The notes: generated by a model from the letters alone, not told the origin. Numbered from the stretch's first letter, positions 7,244-17,431 are shown. The stretch is DNA of 41,034 nucleotides from Thermus tenuipuniceus (GCF_002964845.1 NZ_KZ672967.1:5533-46566); one strand, 5' to 3'. A program made the numbers and translations.

Positions 7244-7971
7244 CCTACCTGGGGTTCCACCTCATCCTCCTCCTTCCCCCCTTGGCCCTGCTCCTCCTCT
7301 GGGCCCGGCCCAAAGCCCCAAGGCTTTGGGCCTACCTCCTCATGCCCCTCATCGCCCTCCTCTACACCACCCCCTGGGACAACTACCTGGTCTGGAAGGG
7401 GGTCTGGGGCTACCCCGAGGGGCGGGTGCTCCTCCGCATCGGGTACGTGCCCTTGGAGGAGTACCTTTTCTTCCTCCTCCAGCCCCTCCTCACCGGGGCC
7501 CTCCTCCTCCAGCCCCTCCTCACCGGGGCCCTCCTCCTCCGCCTCGCGGGGGAGCCCCCAAGCCCGGGCCCGGGCCTTGCCCGGGTGGTGGGGGGTGGGC
7601 TATGGCTCCTCCTGGCCGCCTTGGGCGTACTGCTCGTGGCCCTGGAGGGCCGCTACCTCTACCTGGGCCTCATCCTGGCCTACTTCGCCCCGGTCTTCGT
7701 CCTCCAGTGGGCCTTCGGGGGGGATCTGCTCTGGGCCTGGCGGAAGCCCTTCTTCCTTGGAACGGCTCTCCCCACCCTCTACCTCTGGCTCGCCGACTTC
7801 TGGGCCATCACCCTCGAAGAAATTTGGTGGATCTCCGAGGCCCATACCCTGGGGGTAAAGGCCTGGGGCCTGCCCCTGGAGGAGATGGCCTTCTTCCTCT
7901 TCACCAACCTGGCGGTGGTGCAGGGCCTGCTCCTGGCCTGGCACCCCGAGGCCCTGAGGCGCCTGCGATGA
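7240..7971 (+). CDS. Fused CrtYcd-type lycopene beta-cyclase with internal duplication
   Basis: A 243-residue polytopic membrane enzyme that cyclises lycopene to beta-carotene. It consists of two lycopene-cyclase domains in tandem, as in fused CrtYc-CrtYd. The first has TTPWDNYLVWKGVWGYPEG and PLEEYLFF (71-78); the second has LEEIWW and PLEEMAFFLFTN (212-223). ATG 7240 overlaps the P450 stop (ATGA) and has GGAGG 4 nt upstream; an in-frame TTG at 7219 is less likely. The decapeptide QPLLTGALLL occurs twice in a row (81-100), just after PLEEYLFF, encoded by a nearly perfect 30-bp tandem repeat. That lengthens one membrane segment and may alter or impair the enzyme. Confidence 0.88.
   Translation: MTYLGFHLILLLPPLALLLLWARPKAPRLWAYLLMPLIALLYTTPWDNYLVWKGVWGYPEGRVLLRIGYVPLEEYLFFLLQPLLTGALLLQPLLTGALLLRLAGEPPSPGPGLARVVGGGLWLLLAALGVLLVALEGRYLYLGLILAYFAPVFVLQWAFGGDLLWAWRKPFFLGTALPTLYLWLADFWAITLEEIWWISEAHTLGVKAWGLPLEEMAFFLFTNLAVVQGLLLAWHPEALRRLR
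7471..7530 (+). repeat. 30-bp tandem duplication inside the lycopene cyclase gene
   Basis: Bases 7471-7500 and 7501-7530 match at 29 of 30 positions (only the first base differs), and 7531-7540 begins a third partial copy. The period is ten codons, so the frame is kept. A recent slippage event or an assembly artefact could explain it. Confidence 0.9.
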
Positions 7972-8636
7972 GGCTGGACCCAAAGCGCCCGTTCCCCTGT
8001 CTGCTTAAGGCCCTGGTGGAGGGAATGCTCCAGGCTTCCTTAAGGGGGAGCCTCCGGGGGGTCTATCTGCGGGGGGAGGTGCCGCCCGGTCCCCTGGTCC
8101 TGGCCATGAACCACCACAGCCACTTTGACGGCCACCTGGTCTGGTTTTTGGGAAAGCACCACCGCCGCCCCTTGAGCCTCTTGGTGGCGGAGGAAAACCT
8201 GAGGGCCTTCCCCGTCCTGGTCCTGGCAGGGGCCCTCGAGGCGGGACGGGTGCGGGAAGCCCTGCGGCGCCTCGCCAAGGGCGAGTGGGTGGCGGTCTTC
8301 CCCGAAGGGACCATGCGCTACCCCGGCCCCCTGGGCCCCTTACGCCCTGGGGCGGCCTGGCTCTCCGCCAAGGCCGGGGTACCCCTCCTCCCCGTGGCCT
8401 GCCGGGTAGCCCTGCGGGGCTTTGAGCACCCCGAAGCCTTCGTGTGGGTGGGAAAGCCCCTTCCCCCGGAGGGGGATCTGGAAAGGGCCCTGGCGGGCCT
8501 CCTGGCCGAGCTGGACCGCCTGCTGGCGCAAACCCACCCTAGGGCGCTCCCCGAGGGCTTCCGGGAGGTCCTCCGGGGGCGGCGGAGCCTGGAGGAGCGG
8601 GTACGCCCCCTGGTGGAGGCTGTGAAGCGGCTATGA
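7968..8636 (+). CDS. PlsC-like acyltransferase, likely carotenoid-glucoside acylation
   Basis: A 222-residue member of the glycerophosphate/lysophosphatidate acyltransferase superfamily. The catalytic H-x4-D is seen in NHHSHFDG (His49, Asp54), and the substrate-binding FPEGT motif at 111-115. The ATG overlaps the cyclase stop (ATGA), and its own stop overlaps the next ATG. Position between cyclase and glycosyltransferase suggests it transfers a branched fatty acid to the glucose of zeaxanthin glucoside, the last step to thermozeaxanthin. The fold is certain and the substrate is inferred. A phospholipid acyltransferase is the alternative. Confidence 0.8.
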   Translation: MRLDPKRPFPCLLKALVEGMLQASLRGSLRGVYLRGEVPPGPLVLAMNHHSHFDGHLVWFLGKHHRRPLSLLVAEENLRAFPVLVLAGALEAGRVREALRRLAKGEWVAVFPEGTMRYPGPLGPLRPGAAWLSAKAGVPLLPVACRVALRGFEHPEAFVWVGKPLPPEGDLERALAGLLAELDRLLAQTHPRALPEGFREVLRGRRSLEERVRPLVEAVKRL

Positions 8637-9664
8637 ACCCCCCAAGCGACTTTTTCTTCGGGGTGTTCCTCTTCCTGCTCCTCCGCCTCTTGTCCCTTTT
8701 CTACAACCTTTCGCGCTTTCCCCGGCTCACGCCCGCGCCTACCCCCAAGCGGCCCAGCGCCTCCCTCCTGGTCCCCGCCCGCAACGAGGCGGAAAACCTG
8801 AGGCGCACCCTCCCCAGCCTCCTGCAGCAGGGGGCCCTGGAGGTCCTGGTCCTGGACGACGGCTCGGAGGACGGCACCGCGGAGGTGGCCCTGGAGCTGG
8901 GAAGGGGCTACCCGGGCTTCCGCCTCCTAAAGGGCAAACCCCTTCCCTCAGGATGGACCGGGAAGAACTGGGCCTGCTGGCAACTGGCCCAGGAAGCCCG
9001 GGGAGAGGTCCTGGTCTTCACCGACGCGGACGTGCGCTGGGAAAAGGGGGCCCTAGGAGGGCTTTTGCAGGCCCTGGAGGGGGTAGACCTCCTCTCCGCC
9101 TTGCCCCAGCAGGAGGCCCGGGGGGCCTTGGTGACGGCTACGGTACCCTTTGTGATGGGGGGCTTTTTCTCCTTTCTGCCCCATCCCCTCCTCGAGGCCC
9201 TAAGGGTGGCCAACGGCCAGGTGCTGGCCTTCCGCCGGGAGGCCTACTTCGCCCTTGGAGGGCACCAGGCGGTGCGGGCAGAGGTGCTGGAGGACGTGGC
9301 CCTAGGCCGGAGGGCGGGGCGGTTCCGCCTGGCCCTGGGCACGAACCTCTTCGCCGCGGAGATGTACCGGGGCTACCGGGAGGTGGTGGAGGGCTTTGGC
9401 AAAAACTTTCTGGAGATTCACCTCAAGAACCCCGTAGTCCTTTTGGGAAGCGCCTTCTACCACCTCTCCCTCTACACCCTTCCCTGGCTTTTTGGCCGCT
9501 TGGAGCTGGGGCTTTTGGGCCTCGCGGAGAGGCTTCTGGTGCAAGCGGCCCTGGGGGGCCCCCTCTGGCCCGCCCTCCTCACCCCCCTTGCCCCAGTCGT
9601 CCTCCTCCCCGCGTACCTGCGGGCCCTCCTACCGGGCAAGCGCTGGAAGGGGCGGGTCCTTTAG
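8633..9664 (+). CDS. Family 2 glycosyltransferase, likely carotenoid glucosyltransferase
   Basis: A 343-residue membrane-anchored GT2 enzyme. An N-terminal hydrophobic helix (about 7-25) precedes the GT-A domain with LLVPARNEAENL, VLDDGSEDGT and the metal-binding FTDADV (DxD). Hydrophobic C-terminal segments (about 260-340) follow. The layout resembles the CrtQ-type glycosyltransferases of carotenoid clusters. It overlaps the acyltransferase stop by 4 bp. It probably attaches glucose to zeaxanthin before acylation; acceptor and sugar are inferred from the cluster and from the known thermozeaxanthins of Thermus. Confidence 0.8.
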   Translation: MNPPSDFFFGVFLFLLLRLLSLFYNLSRFPRLTPAPTPKRPSASLLVPARNEAENLRRTLPSLLQQGALEVLVLDDGSEDGTAEVALELGRGYPGFRLLKGKPLPSGWTGKNWACWQLAQEARGEVLVFTDADVRWEKGALGGLLQALEGVDLLSALPQQEARGALVTATVPFVMGGFFSFLPHPLLEALRVANGQVLAFRREAYFALGGHQAVRAEVLEDVALGRRAGRFRLALGTNLFAAEMYRGYREVVEGFGKNFLEIHLKNPVVLLGSAFYHLSLYTLPWLFGRLELGLLGLAERLLVQAALGGPLWPALLTPLAPVVLLPAYLRALLPGKRWKGRVL

Positions 9665-9705
9665 CAGTGTGGGCCCGGCCCAACTTCTCCTTCCGCCCTT
9701 CCGGG

Positions 9706-9711
9706 TAAACT
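9706..9711 (+). promoter_or_regulatory. -10 box of crtI (leaderless)
   Basis: TAAACT is followed by 7 nt and the crtI ATG at 9719. No good -35 box is present. A weak dyad, GTGTGGGCCCGGCCCAAC (9667-9684), is centred about 41 bp before the start, where a class II LdrP site would lie. Confidence 0.5.
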
Positions 9712-9718
9712 CCTGCCC

Positions 9719-12327
<2,609 letters not shown>

Positions 12328-12472
12328 TCCGCTCGGCCTCGAGGGTGCAGCGGGGTTCATGCATAACCGCTCAAGTACCCCGTTGGGGCTTGCGCGCCAA
12401 CGAGGCCCAAAAAGCCATGGGCAAGCCGCATCCGCCCTTGCCGGTAGGGCACCCCCTATGCACGGGCACTTG

Positions 12473-13417
12473 TCAGGAGCTTCTAGCCTCCATGAGGCCC
12501 CTGGGGTAGGGCTCAAAGAGGGCCTGGCCCTCCAGGTACTCCTCCCCCTGCCGCAGGGCCCAGGACCGGAGGAGGGCCAGGGGGGCCTCGAGGGGCACCC
12601 TTTCCTCCCGGAAATCCGCGAGAAGGTCCAGGAAATGGGCCTTTTCCTTAGGCGAAAGAACCCCTTTAAAGTGGCCAAAGGCGTGGAGGAGGGCATCCGC
12701 CATGGAGGGCAGGCGGAAGGGAAGGCGGGTGGCCTGCAAGAACCCCTCCTCGTACGCCCGGCGCAACGCCACAAAGGGCCTGCCCTTCCCCTCCGCCAGG
12801 AGCCGGCCCAAAGCCCGAGCCGCCGCCTGATGGTGGGCGTGTAGGAGAAGTTTGTAGCGGGCGTGGAAGGCCATAAGGCCAGGGAGGTCCTCCACCGCCC
12901 TAAGCCGGGCCAAGGCGAAGATGCGGGTGAGGAAGTGGGCCCGGAGGCGGGCGTTGGTCAGCCTGCCCTCATCCTCCTTGGGGAGGAGGGGGAAGGCCCT
13001 TTCCACCGCTTGGGCGAAGAGGCCAGCCCCTTTGCCTACCACCCCGCCGCCCACAGCGTGAGCGTAGACCTTGGCGTCTTTGAGGGCGCAGGAGGGGGAA
13101 CGGTTTTTCAGGATGAACCCCTCCACCTGGCCCAAGGAGGCGAGAAACCTCTGGCTGAATGCCTGCATTCTCCCCGTGAGGTCCTCGCCCGTCTGGGGCT
13201 GAACCATGCGCACCCCCTCCCCCACCCGCACCAGGCGCACCGTGGGCCTCGGCACCCCTAGGCCGATCTCCACTTCCGGGCACACGGGGATGAAGTCCAC
13301 ATGCTCCCGCAAGGCAGCCACAATCCGATCTGGTATCAGTTCCCCCGAGTAGCGCACGGCGGCAAAGCCCAAGCAGGCGCTCACCACCACTTTAGGCCTT
13401 GGCCAAAGGGGCTCCAT
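12473..13417 (-). CDS. TudS (DUF523)-YbgA (DUF1722) fusion, RudS-like tRNA thiouridine desulfidase candidate
   Basis: A 314-residue two-domain protein. The N-terminal DUF523/TudS domain (about 8-150) has three cysteines fit to hold a [4Fe-4S] cluster: Cys15 (VSACLG), Cys46 (PVCPE) and Cys110 (NRSPSCA). The C-terminal DUF1722/YbgA domain spans about 180-305 (FHARYKLLLHAHH). TudS enzymes remove sulfur from thiouracil; proteins with this same fusion (RudS) are reported to convert 4-thiouridine in tRNA back to uridine. E. coli ybgA lies next to the photolyase gene, and here too the gene sits in a photolyase cluster. 4-Thiouridine is a near-UV target, so a link to light is plausible. Convergent with idi across 145 bp in which nothing else is seen. 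Confidence 0.82.
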   Translation of the reverse strand: MEPLWPRPKVVVSACLGFAAVRYSGELIPDRIVAALREHVDFIPVCPEVEIGLGVPRPTVRLVRVGEGVRMVQPQTGEDLTGRMQAFSQRFLASLGQVEGFILKNRSPSCALKDAKVYAHAVGGGVVGKGAGLFAQAVERAFPLLPKEDEGRLTNARLRAHFLTRIFALARLRAVEDLPGLMAFHARYKLLLHAHHQAAARALGRLLAEGKGRPFVALRRAYEEGFLQATRLPFRLPSMADALLHAFGHFKGVLSPKEKAHFLDLLADFREERVPLEAPLALLRSWALRQGEEYLEGQALFEPYPRGLMEARSS

Positions 13418-13444
13418 GGGCTCATTTTCCCATGGCTTCCCTAG

Positions 13445-13811
13445 ACAAAGCTTGCTCCCTTTAACCTTCTTCCCCCCGTCGACAAGGTAGCCCGCTGGGC
13501 TGACGTCCCCGGGGCCCCCTTTTTCCCGTCTTCACCGACTGGCTATCCATCGCCAGGGCGCTTGGAGAGGCATACCGCCCCTCCCGCTCCCGGTCAAGGC
13601 GGACCAGGGTCTGGGCCACCCGCTCCCAGACCCCCTCCTTCTGCCACTTGCGAAAGTAGGGGTAGACCGTGGACCGGTGGGGTAAGTCATGAGGCATGGC
13701 CCGCCACTGGATGCCGTTGTTCAGGACGTAGAGGTTGAAGCCCGGGGCCTTAGAAGCCCTAGCCCACGAGCTCCTTCCCCTGGCCCGCCAAGCGGAGAGG
13801 GCCGCAGCCAA
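13445..13811 (-). pseudogene. Decayed IS5-type transposase remnant
   Basis: Read on the minus strand, about 13760-13510 encodes an IS5-family N-terminal region: NLYVLNNGIQWRAMPHDLPH, TVYPYFRKWQKEGVWERVAQ and ALAMDSQSVKTGKRGPRG, with the first catalytic Asp in AMDSQSVKTG. The match then shifts frame, and GYLVDGGKKVKGSKL continues in another frame to about 13450, where it stops. The later DDE residues and a recognisable N-terminus are missing, so it cannot transpose. No terminal inverted repeats were found. It marks an old insertion or deletion at the right end of the carotenoid block. Confidence 0.75.
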
Positions 13812-13825
13812 GGCGGGGTAAGCGC

Positions 13826-13854
13826 TTGTCTAAAACCCCCACCCCTGCCACCAT
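13826..13854 (+). promoter_or_regulatory. Promoter of the DUF72 gene (leaderless)
   Basis: TTGTCT (13826-13831), a 17-bp spacer, CACCAT (13849-13854), then 6 nt and the ATG at 13861. The -10 box is weak. The -35 box lies at the edge of the transposase remnant. Confidence 0.45.
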
Positions 13855-13860
13855 GAGGGC

Positions 13861-14769
13861 ATGGGAGAGATCCGGGTGGGTACCGCCAGCTGGACGGACG
13901 AAACCCTCCTCGCCTCCGGGTGGTATCCTCCCGAGGTACGCCACCATCCCGAGAAGCGCCTCCGCTACTACGCGGAGCACTTTGACACCGTGGAGGTGGA
14001 CAGCACCTTCTACGCCCTACCCCGGCGGGAGGTGGTGGCGAAATGGGCAGAGAGGACCCCAGCGGGCTTTCTCTTCCACGTGAAGGCATTTTCCGCCTTC
14101 ACCGGGCACGGCCTCGAGGCCACCACCCTTCCCAAGGACCTTCGCTCCCTTCTCCCCAAAACCGAAGGCCACCTGGCCCAGCGGGAAATCCCCCAAGAGG
14201 TTCTAGAGGAAGCCTGGAACCGCTTCTTCGCCGCCATCACCCCCTTAAGGGAGGCCGGCAAGCTGGGGTACCTGCACTTCGGCCTTCCGCCCTGGACTGA
14301 ACCCAAGCCCCGAAGCTTCCAGTACCTGGAGCACCTAGCGGAAAGGACAAGGGGCTACTTTGTAGCGGTGGAGTTCCGCAACCCCAGGTGGTATGTGGCC
14401 TGGGGGTTTGTGAAGAAGGAGCTTGAGCGGCTTGGCCTCATCCACGTGAGCGTGGATGCCCCACCCCATCCCGAGGCCCCACCCCGGGTCCTGGAACCCA
14501 CCCACCCCGTGGCGGTGCTCCGATGCCACGGAAGAAACGCAGAGTCCTGGAAAGGCCCGCACCAAAAGCCCTACGAGCGCTTCAACTGGCGTTACTCGGA
14601 AGAGGAGCTTCAGGACCTGGCCCAGGCCACCCTGACCCTTGCGGAGAAGGCCGAGACGGTTTTCGTCATTTTCAACAATAACTACGGCACCCAGGGCGTG
14701 GAGGCAGCCCTGGGACTTAAAGGCCTCCTGGGCCTAGGGCCTCCTCCCTGGACCAAGAAGCTCCTTTAA
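13861..14769 (+). CDS. DUF72-domain protein
   Basis: A 302-residue protein covering the whole DUF72 (YecE) TIM-barrel-like family. Landmarks are RVGTASWTDETLL and GWYPPE near the N-terminus, HFDTVEVDSTFYALP, FLFHVKAFSAFTGH, VAVEFRNPRWY and the C-terminal FVIFNNNYGTQGVEAA. These conserved polar residues suggest a phosphate- or nucleic-acid-related enzyme, but no activity is firmly established for the family. ATG 13861 is supported by a -10 box 6 nt upstream; the ATG at 13853 is out of frame. It is followed at once by the MntR-like regulator gene. Confidence 0.85.
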   Translation: MGEIRVGTASWTDETLLASGWYPPEVRHHPEKRLRYYAEHFDTVEVDSTFYALPRREVVAKWAERTPAGFLFHVKAFSAFTGHGLEATTLPKDLRSLLPKTEGHLAQREIPQEVLEEAWNRFFAAITPLREAGKLGYLHFGLPPWTEPKPRSFQYLEHLAERTRGYFVAVEFRNPRWYVAWGFVKKELERLGLIHVSVDAPPHPEAPPRVLEPTHPVAVLRCHGRNAESWKGPHQKPYERFNWRYSEEELQDLAQATLTLAEKAETVFVIFNNNYGTQGVEAALGLKGLLGLGPPPWTKKLL

Positions 14770-14780
14770 CCCCTAGGGTT
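14768..14780. promoter_or_regulatory. Inverted repeat, candidate operator of the MntR-like gene
   Basis: AACCC-CTA-GGGTT is a perfect 5-bp dyad with a 3-bp centre. It overlaps the stop of the DUF72 gene and lies 19 bp before ATG 14800. A TACCTT box (14787-14792) 7 nt before the ATG could be a leaderless -10 element, which would put the dyad over the promoter. Confidence 0.35.
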
Positions 14781-14799
14781 TCATGCTACCTTGAGGGGG

Positions 14800-15471
14800 A
14801 TGGCGCGCCCTCCCCTGTCCGAGGCCCAGGAGGACTACCTGAAGCAGCTCTTCCTCCTGGAGGCGGAGAGGCAAGGTCCGGTGCCCACCCAGGCGCTTGC
14901 CGAGCGCTTGGGGGTTAAACCCCCCTCGGTGACGGAGATGCTCAAGAAGCTCACCGCCTTGGGCCTGGTGGAGCATGCCCCCTACCAGGGAGCCCGGCTC
15001 ACCGAGCCCGGGCGGCGGATCGCCCTGGAGGTCCTAAGGCACCACCGGCTCCTCGAGGCCTACCTCCACCAGGCCCTTGGTTACGGTTGGGAAGAGGTCC
15101 ACCAGGAAGCGGAACGGCTGGAGCACGTGATCAGCGAGGCCTTTGAGGAAAGGATCGCCGAGCTCTTAGGCCACCCTCCCTTTGACCCCCACGGGGACCC
15201 CATCCCCACCAAGGACCTGGCCCTCCCGGAAGCCCCTGCCCTCCCCCTTTCCGAGGCCCCCCTGGGGGAGGCCCGGGTGGTGCGGGCCTTGGCCCAGGAC
15301 CGGGGCACCCTCAACCTCCTGGCCAAGCTGGGCCTGGTTCCCGGAAAGGTCCTTAGGGTGGTGGAGAAGGAAAATGGGGTGGGCATCGAAATGGCAGGGG
15401 AGGTATTGCGCCTTCCCGAGGAACTGGCCCAGGCTGTTGGGGTAGAGTCCCTTCAGGAAAGGGCCCCGTAA
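14800..15471 (+). CDS. DtxR/MntR-family metal-dependent repressor
   Basis: A 223-residue regulator. The N-terminal winged helix (about 4-65; QDYLKQLFLL-like start, LAERLGVKPPSVTEMLKKL) precedes a metal-binding dimerisation domain (about 66-140) with HHRLLEAYLHQALGYGWEEV and AERLEHVIS, which carry the His/Glu ligands of the family. A C-terminal SH3/FeoA-like domain (about 150-215) follows, as in long DtxR/IdeR or manganese MntR proteins. An in-frame TTG at 14791 is possible, but ATG 14800 fits the -10 box. Manganese or iron cannot be told apart here. It overlaps the convergent serine hydrolase gene by 19 bp. Confidence 0.85.
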   Translation: MARPPLSEAQEDYLKQLFLLEAERQGPVPTQALAERLGVKPPSVTEMLKKLTALGLVEHAPYQGARLTEPGRRIALEVLRHHRLLEAYLHQALGYGWEEVHQEAERLEHVISEAFEERIAELLGHPPFDPHGDPIPTKDLALPEAPALPLSEAPLGEARVVRALAQDRGTLNLLAKLGLVPGKVLRVVEKENGVGIEMAGEVLRLPEELAQAVGVESLQERAP

Positions 15472-16619
15472 ACCAGGGTACGGAAGGCCAGGCCAAGCCG
15501 CTGCCCAAGCCGGGAGTGAAGGGCCTTTTCCGGCTCCAGCACGGAAAGGAGATTGGGGGCCTGGGTGAAAAGCAAGGCGCTCAGTTCCAGGGCGGGATCC
15601 ACCAGGAAATAGGTGCCGGCAAACCCCCACCAGTAGAAGTCCCCGGGGCTTCCCGGAGCCAGACCCCCATGGCCCAAACGCACCGCCACCCCCAGGCCAA
15701 AGCCGTAACCCGGACCTGGGGTGTACTCCAAGCCCCGCCGCAACCCGGCCTCGTAAAGGGGACCCAGGTGGTCCTGGGTCATGAGGCGGCACAGGCTCGG
15801 GTGCAGCACACCCCGGCCCGTGCGCAGGGCCTCCAGGAACCGCAGGTAGTCCCAGGCCGTGCTCACCCCGCCCAGGCCCCCCGCATACCGGGGGGGCTCC
15901 GCCTCCAGGGGGATCAGGCGGATGGACCTGCCCGTTTCCGGGTCTTGGGGGAAGGACTTTGCCAAACGGGCAGGATCCTTGGCCCGAAAACCCGAGTCCC
16001 GCATCCCCAAGGGGGCGAATACCCGTTCCTTCAAGAGCTCCGCCAGGCTTTTCCCCGAAAGCACCTCCAAAAGATGTCCAAGCACATCGGTGGAAAGCCC
16101 GTACTCAAAGGCCTCTCCCGGCTGAAAGCGCAGGGGCAAAGCGGCCAGGCGCCCAAGAAACTCCTCCCGGGAAAGGTCAAACCGGTCCACCCCCGCCTCT
16201 AGGTAGAGCCTCTTCAGCGGGGAGCGGAAGAAGACCCCATAGGTAAAGCCCGCCGTGTGGCGCAGGAGGTCGTAGACGGTGAGGGGCCGCCTAAGGTCCT
16301 CGAGGGCCACCTCCTCCCCCACTTCCCGCCCCACCTTGACCCCGGCGAACCCCGGCAGGTACTTTTCCACAGGGTCCAGAAGGGAAAGGCTGCCCTCCTC
16401 CACGAAGGTGAGGGCCAGGGCGGAAACCCAGGGCTTGGTCATGGAGTAGATGCGGAAAAGAGCGTCTTCCCGCATGGGAAGAGCCCTTTCCGGATCCAGA
16501 TACCCCCCCACCCCCTGATAGACCACCTCTCCCCCCCGGGCCACCAGGGCCACGTACCCGGGAAGAAGGCCCTCAGCCACCTGCCTCTTCAAAAAACCAT
16601 CCAGCCAGGAAAAATCCAT
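15453..16619 (-). CDS. Beta-lactamase-fold serine hydrolase (EstB/class C-like)
   Basis: A 388-residue serine hydrolase of the beta-lactamase/penicillin-binding-protein fold. The nucleophile motif is SMTK (Ser59-Lys62). The second motif is a Tyr in FEYGLSTDVLG, and an HGG motif occurs near the C-terminus (LGHGGLAPGSPGDF), replacing KTG as in EstB-type esterases. No signal peptide is visible, so it is probably cytoplasmic. It lies 32 bp downstream of the SDR gene on the same strand and is likely co-transcribed. An esterase role is more probable than beta-lactam hydrolysis; the substrate is unknown. Confidence 0.85.
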   Translation of the reverse strand: MDFSWLDGFLKRQVAEGLLPGYVALVARGGEVVYQGVGGYLDPERALPMREDALFRIYSMTKPWVSALALTFVEEGSLSLLDPVEKYLPGFAGVKVGREVGEEVALEDLRRPLTVYDLLRHTAGFTYGVFFRSPLKRLYLEAGVDRFDLSREEFLGRLAALPLRFQPGEAFEYGLSTDVLGHLLEVLSGKSLAELLKERVFAPLGMRDSGFRAKDPARLAKSFPQDPETGRSIRLIPLEAEPPRYAGGLGGVSTAWDYLRFLEALRTGRGVLHPSLCRLMTQDHLGPLYEAGLRRGLEYTPGPGYGFGLGVAVRLGHGGLAPGSPGDFYWWGFAGTYFLVDPALELSALLFTQAPNLLSVLEPEKALHSRLGQRLGLAFRTLVYGALS

Positions 16620-16651
16620 GGTTCCCCCCTGGGGACCTAGCCTCCCTACCC

Positions 16652-17389
16652 TCAGGCGGGAGCAGCTCCCACCGTTCTACCCCCATCCACGAAGAGGACC
16701 TGGCCGGTAATGAAGCTGGATTCATCCGAAACCAGGAAAAGGGCGGCGTAGGCCACCTCTATGGGCTGGCCGGCCCGACCCAAGGGTGTGGCGGCGATGG
16801 CCTTCTCCCGCACCTTCTCCGGCACCTTAGCCGTCATCCGAGTTTCAATGAACCCAGGGGCCAGGGCGTTCACCCGGATCCCATACCGCCCCAGCTCCAG
16901 GGCCAGGGTACGGGTAAGCCCCACCACCCCCGCCTTGGAAGCCGCATAGTTGGCCTGCCCCAGGTTACCCAGGTACACCCGGGAACTGGTGAGCACGATG
17001 GAACCGGGGTTCCGCTCCCGCATGGCCTCGGAGGCCGCTTTGGCCACCAGGAAGCTTCCCGTAAGGTTCACCCTCAACACCGCCTCCCAGTCCTCCAGGG
17101 GCATCTTCCAGTGGAAGTTGTCCCGGGTGATGCCGGCATAGTGCACCAACCCGTCCAGGCGGCCCATGGCCTGAAGGGCCTCCCGGAATCCCCTCTCCAC
17201 GGAAAGCGGGTCGGCCACGTTCATGGGAAGGGCCAAGGCCCCCGTGGCCGCCGCCGCCTCCCTTAGGGGCTCCTCCTCCAGATCGCAGGCCACCAGCCTG
17301 GCCCCCTCCCGGGCAAACAGCTCCAAGGTAGCCCGGCCGATCCCGTGGGCCGCCCCCGTGATCAGCACCACCTTGTCCTTTAGCCGCAT
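16652..17389 (-). CDS. SDR oxidoreductase, FabG-like
   Basis: A 245-residue classical short-chain dehydrogenase. It has the cofactor motif TGAAHGIG (11-18), the NNAG-equivalent HYAGITRDN, the catalytic Ser in LTSSRVYLG, the YxxxK motif in ANYAASKAG, and a C-terminal FITGQVLFVDGG typical of 3-oxoacyl-ACP/CoA reductases. The ATG has AGGAGG 6 nt upstream. A strong promoter with a TetR-type palindrome at its start region precedes it. That operator type in Thermus controls fatty-acid and phenylacetate genes, so a 3-hydroxyacyl-CoA reductase role is likely, but the substrate is not shown. Confidence 0.88.
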   Translation of the reverse strand: MRLKDKVVLITGAAHGIGRATLELFAREGARLVACDLEEEPLREAAAATGALALPMNVADPLSVERGFREALQAMGRLDGLVHYAGITRDNFHWKMPLEDWEAVLRVNLTGSFLVAKAASEAMRERNPGSIVLTSSRVYLGNLGQANYAASKAGVVGLTRTLALELGRYGIRVNALAPGFIETRMTAKVPEKVREKAIAATPLGRAGQPIEVAYAALFLVSDESSFITGQVLFVDGGRTVGAAPA

Positions 17390-17410
17390 CCCCCACCTCC
17401 TGCGTGTGGC

Positions 17411-17426
17411 GACCGAACGGTCGGTA
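17411..17426. promoter_or_regulatory. TetR-family operator upstream of the SDR gene
   Basis: On the minus strand TACCGACCGTTCGGTC is a pseudopalindrome just downstream of the -10 box, where a bound repressor blocks initiation. It fits the consensus I recall for T. thermophilus PfmR (TACCGACCGNTNGGTN), a TetR-family repressor of fatty-acid-related genes. Confidence 0.65.
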
Positions 17427-17431
17427 AGTTC

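Noticed and set aside
7326-7967. Long N-terminal extension of the acyltransferase frame
   Set aside because: It is a Pro/Gly-rich shadow of the cyclase gene. ATG 7968 gives a normal PlsC-like protein.
12328-12472. Possible tRNA, small gene or terminator between idi and the RudS-like gene
   Set aside because: No cloverleaf and no credible frame. The weak GGCAAG/CTTGCC pairing has no T-run.
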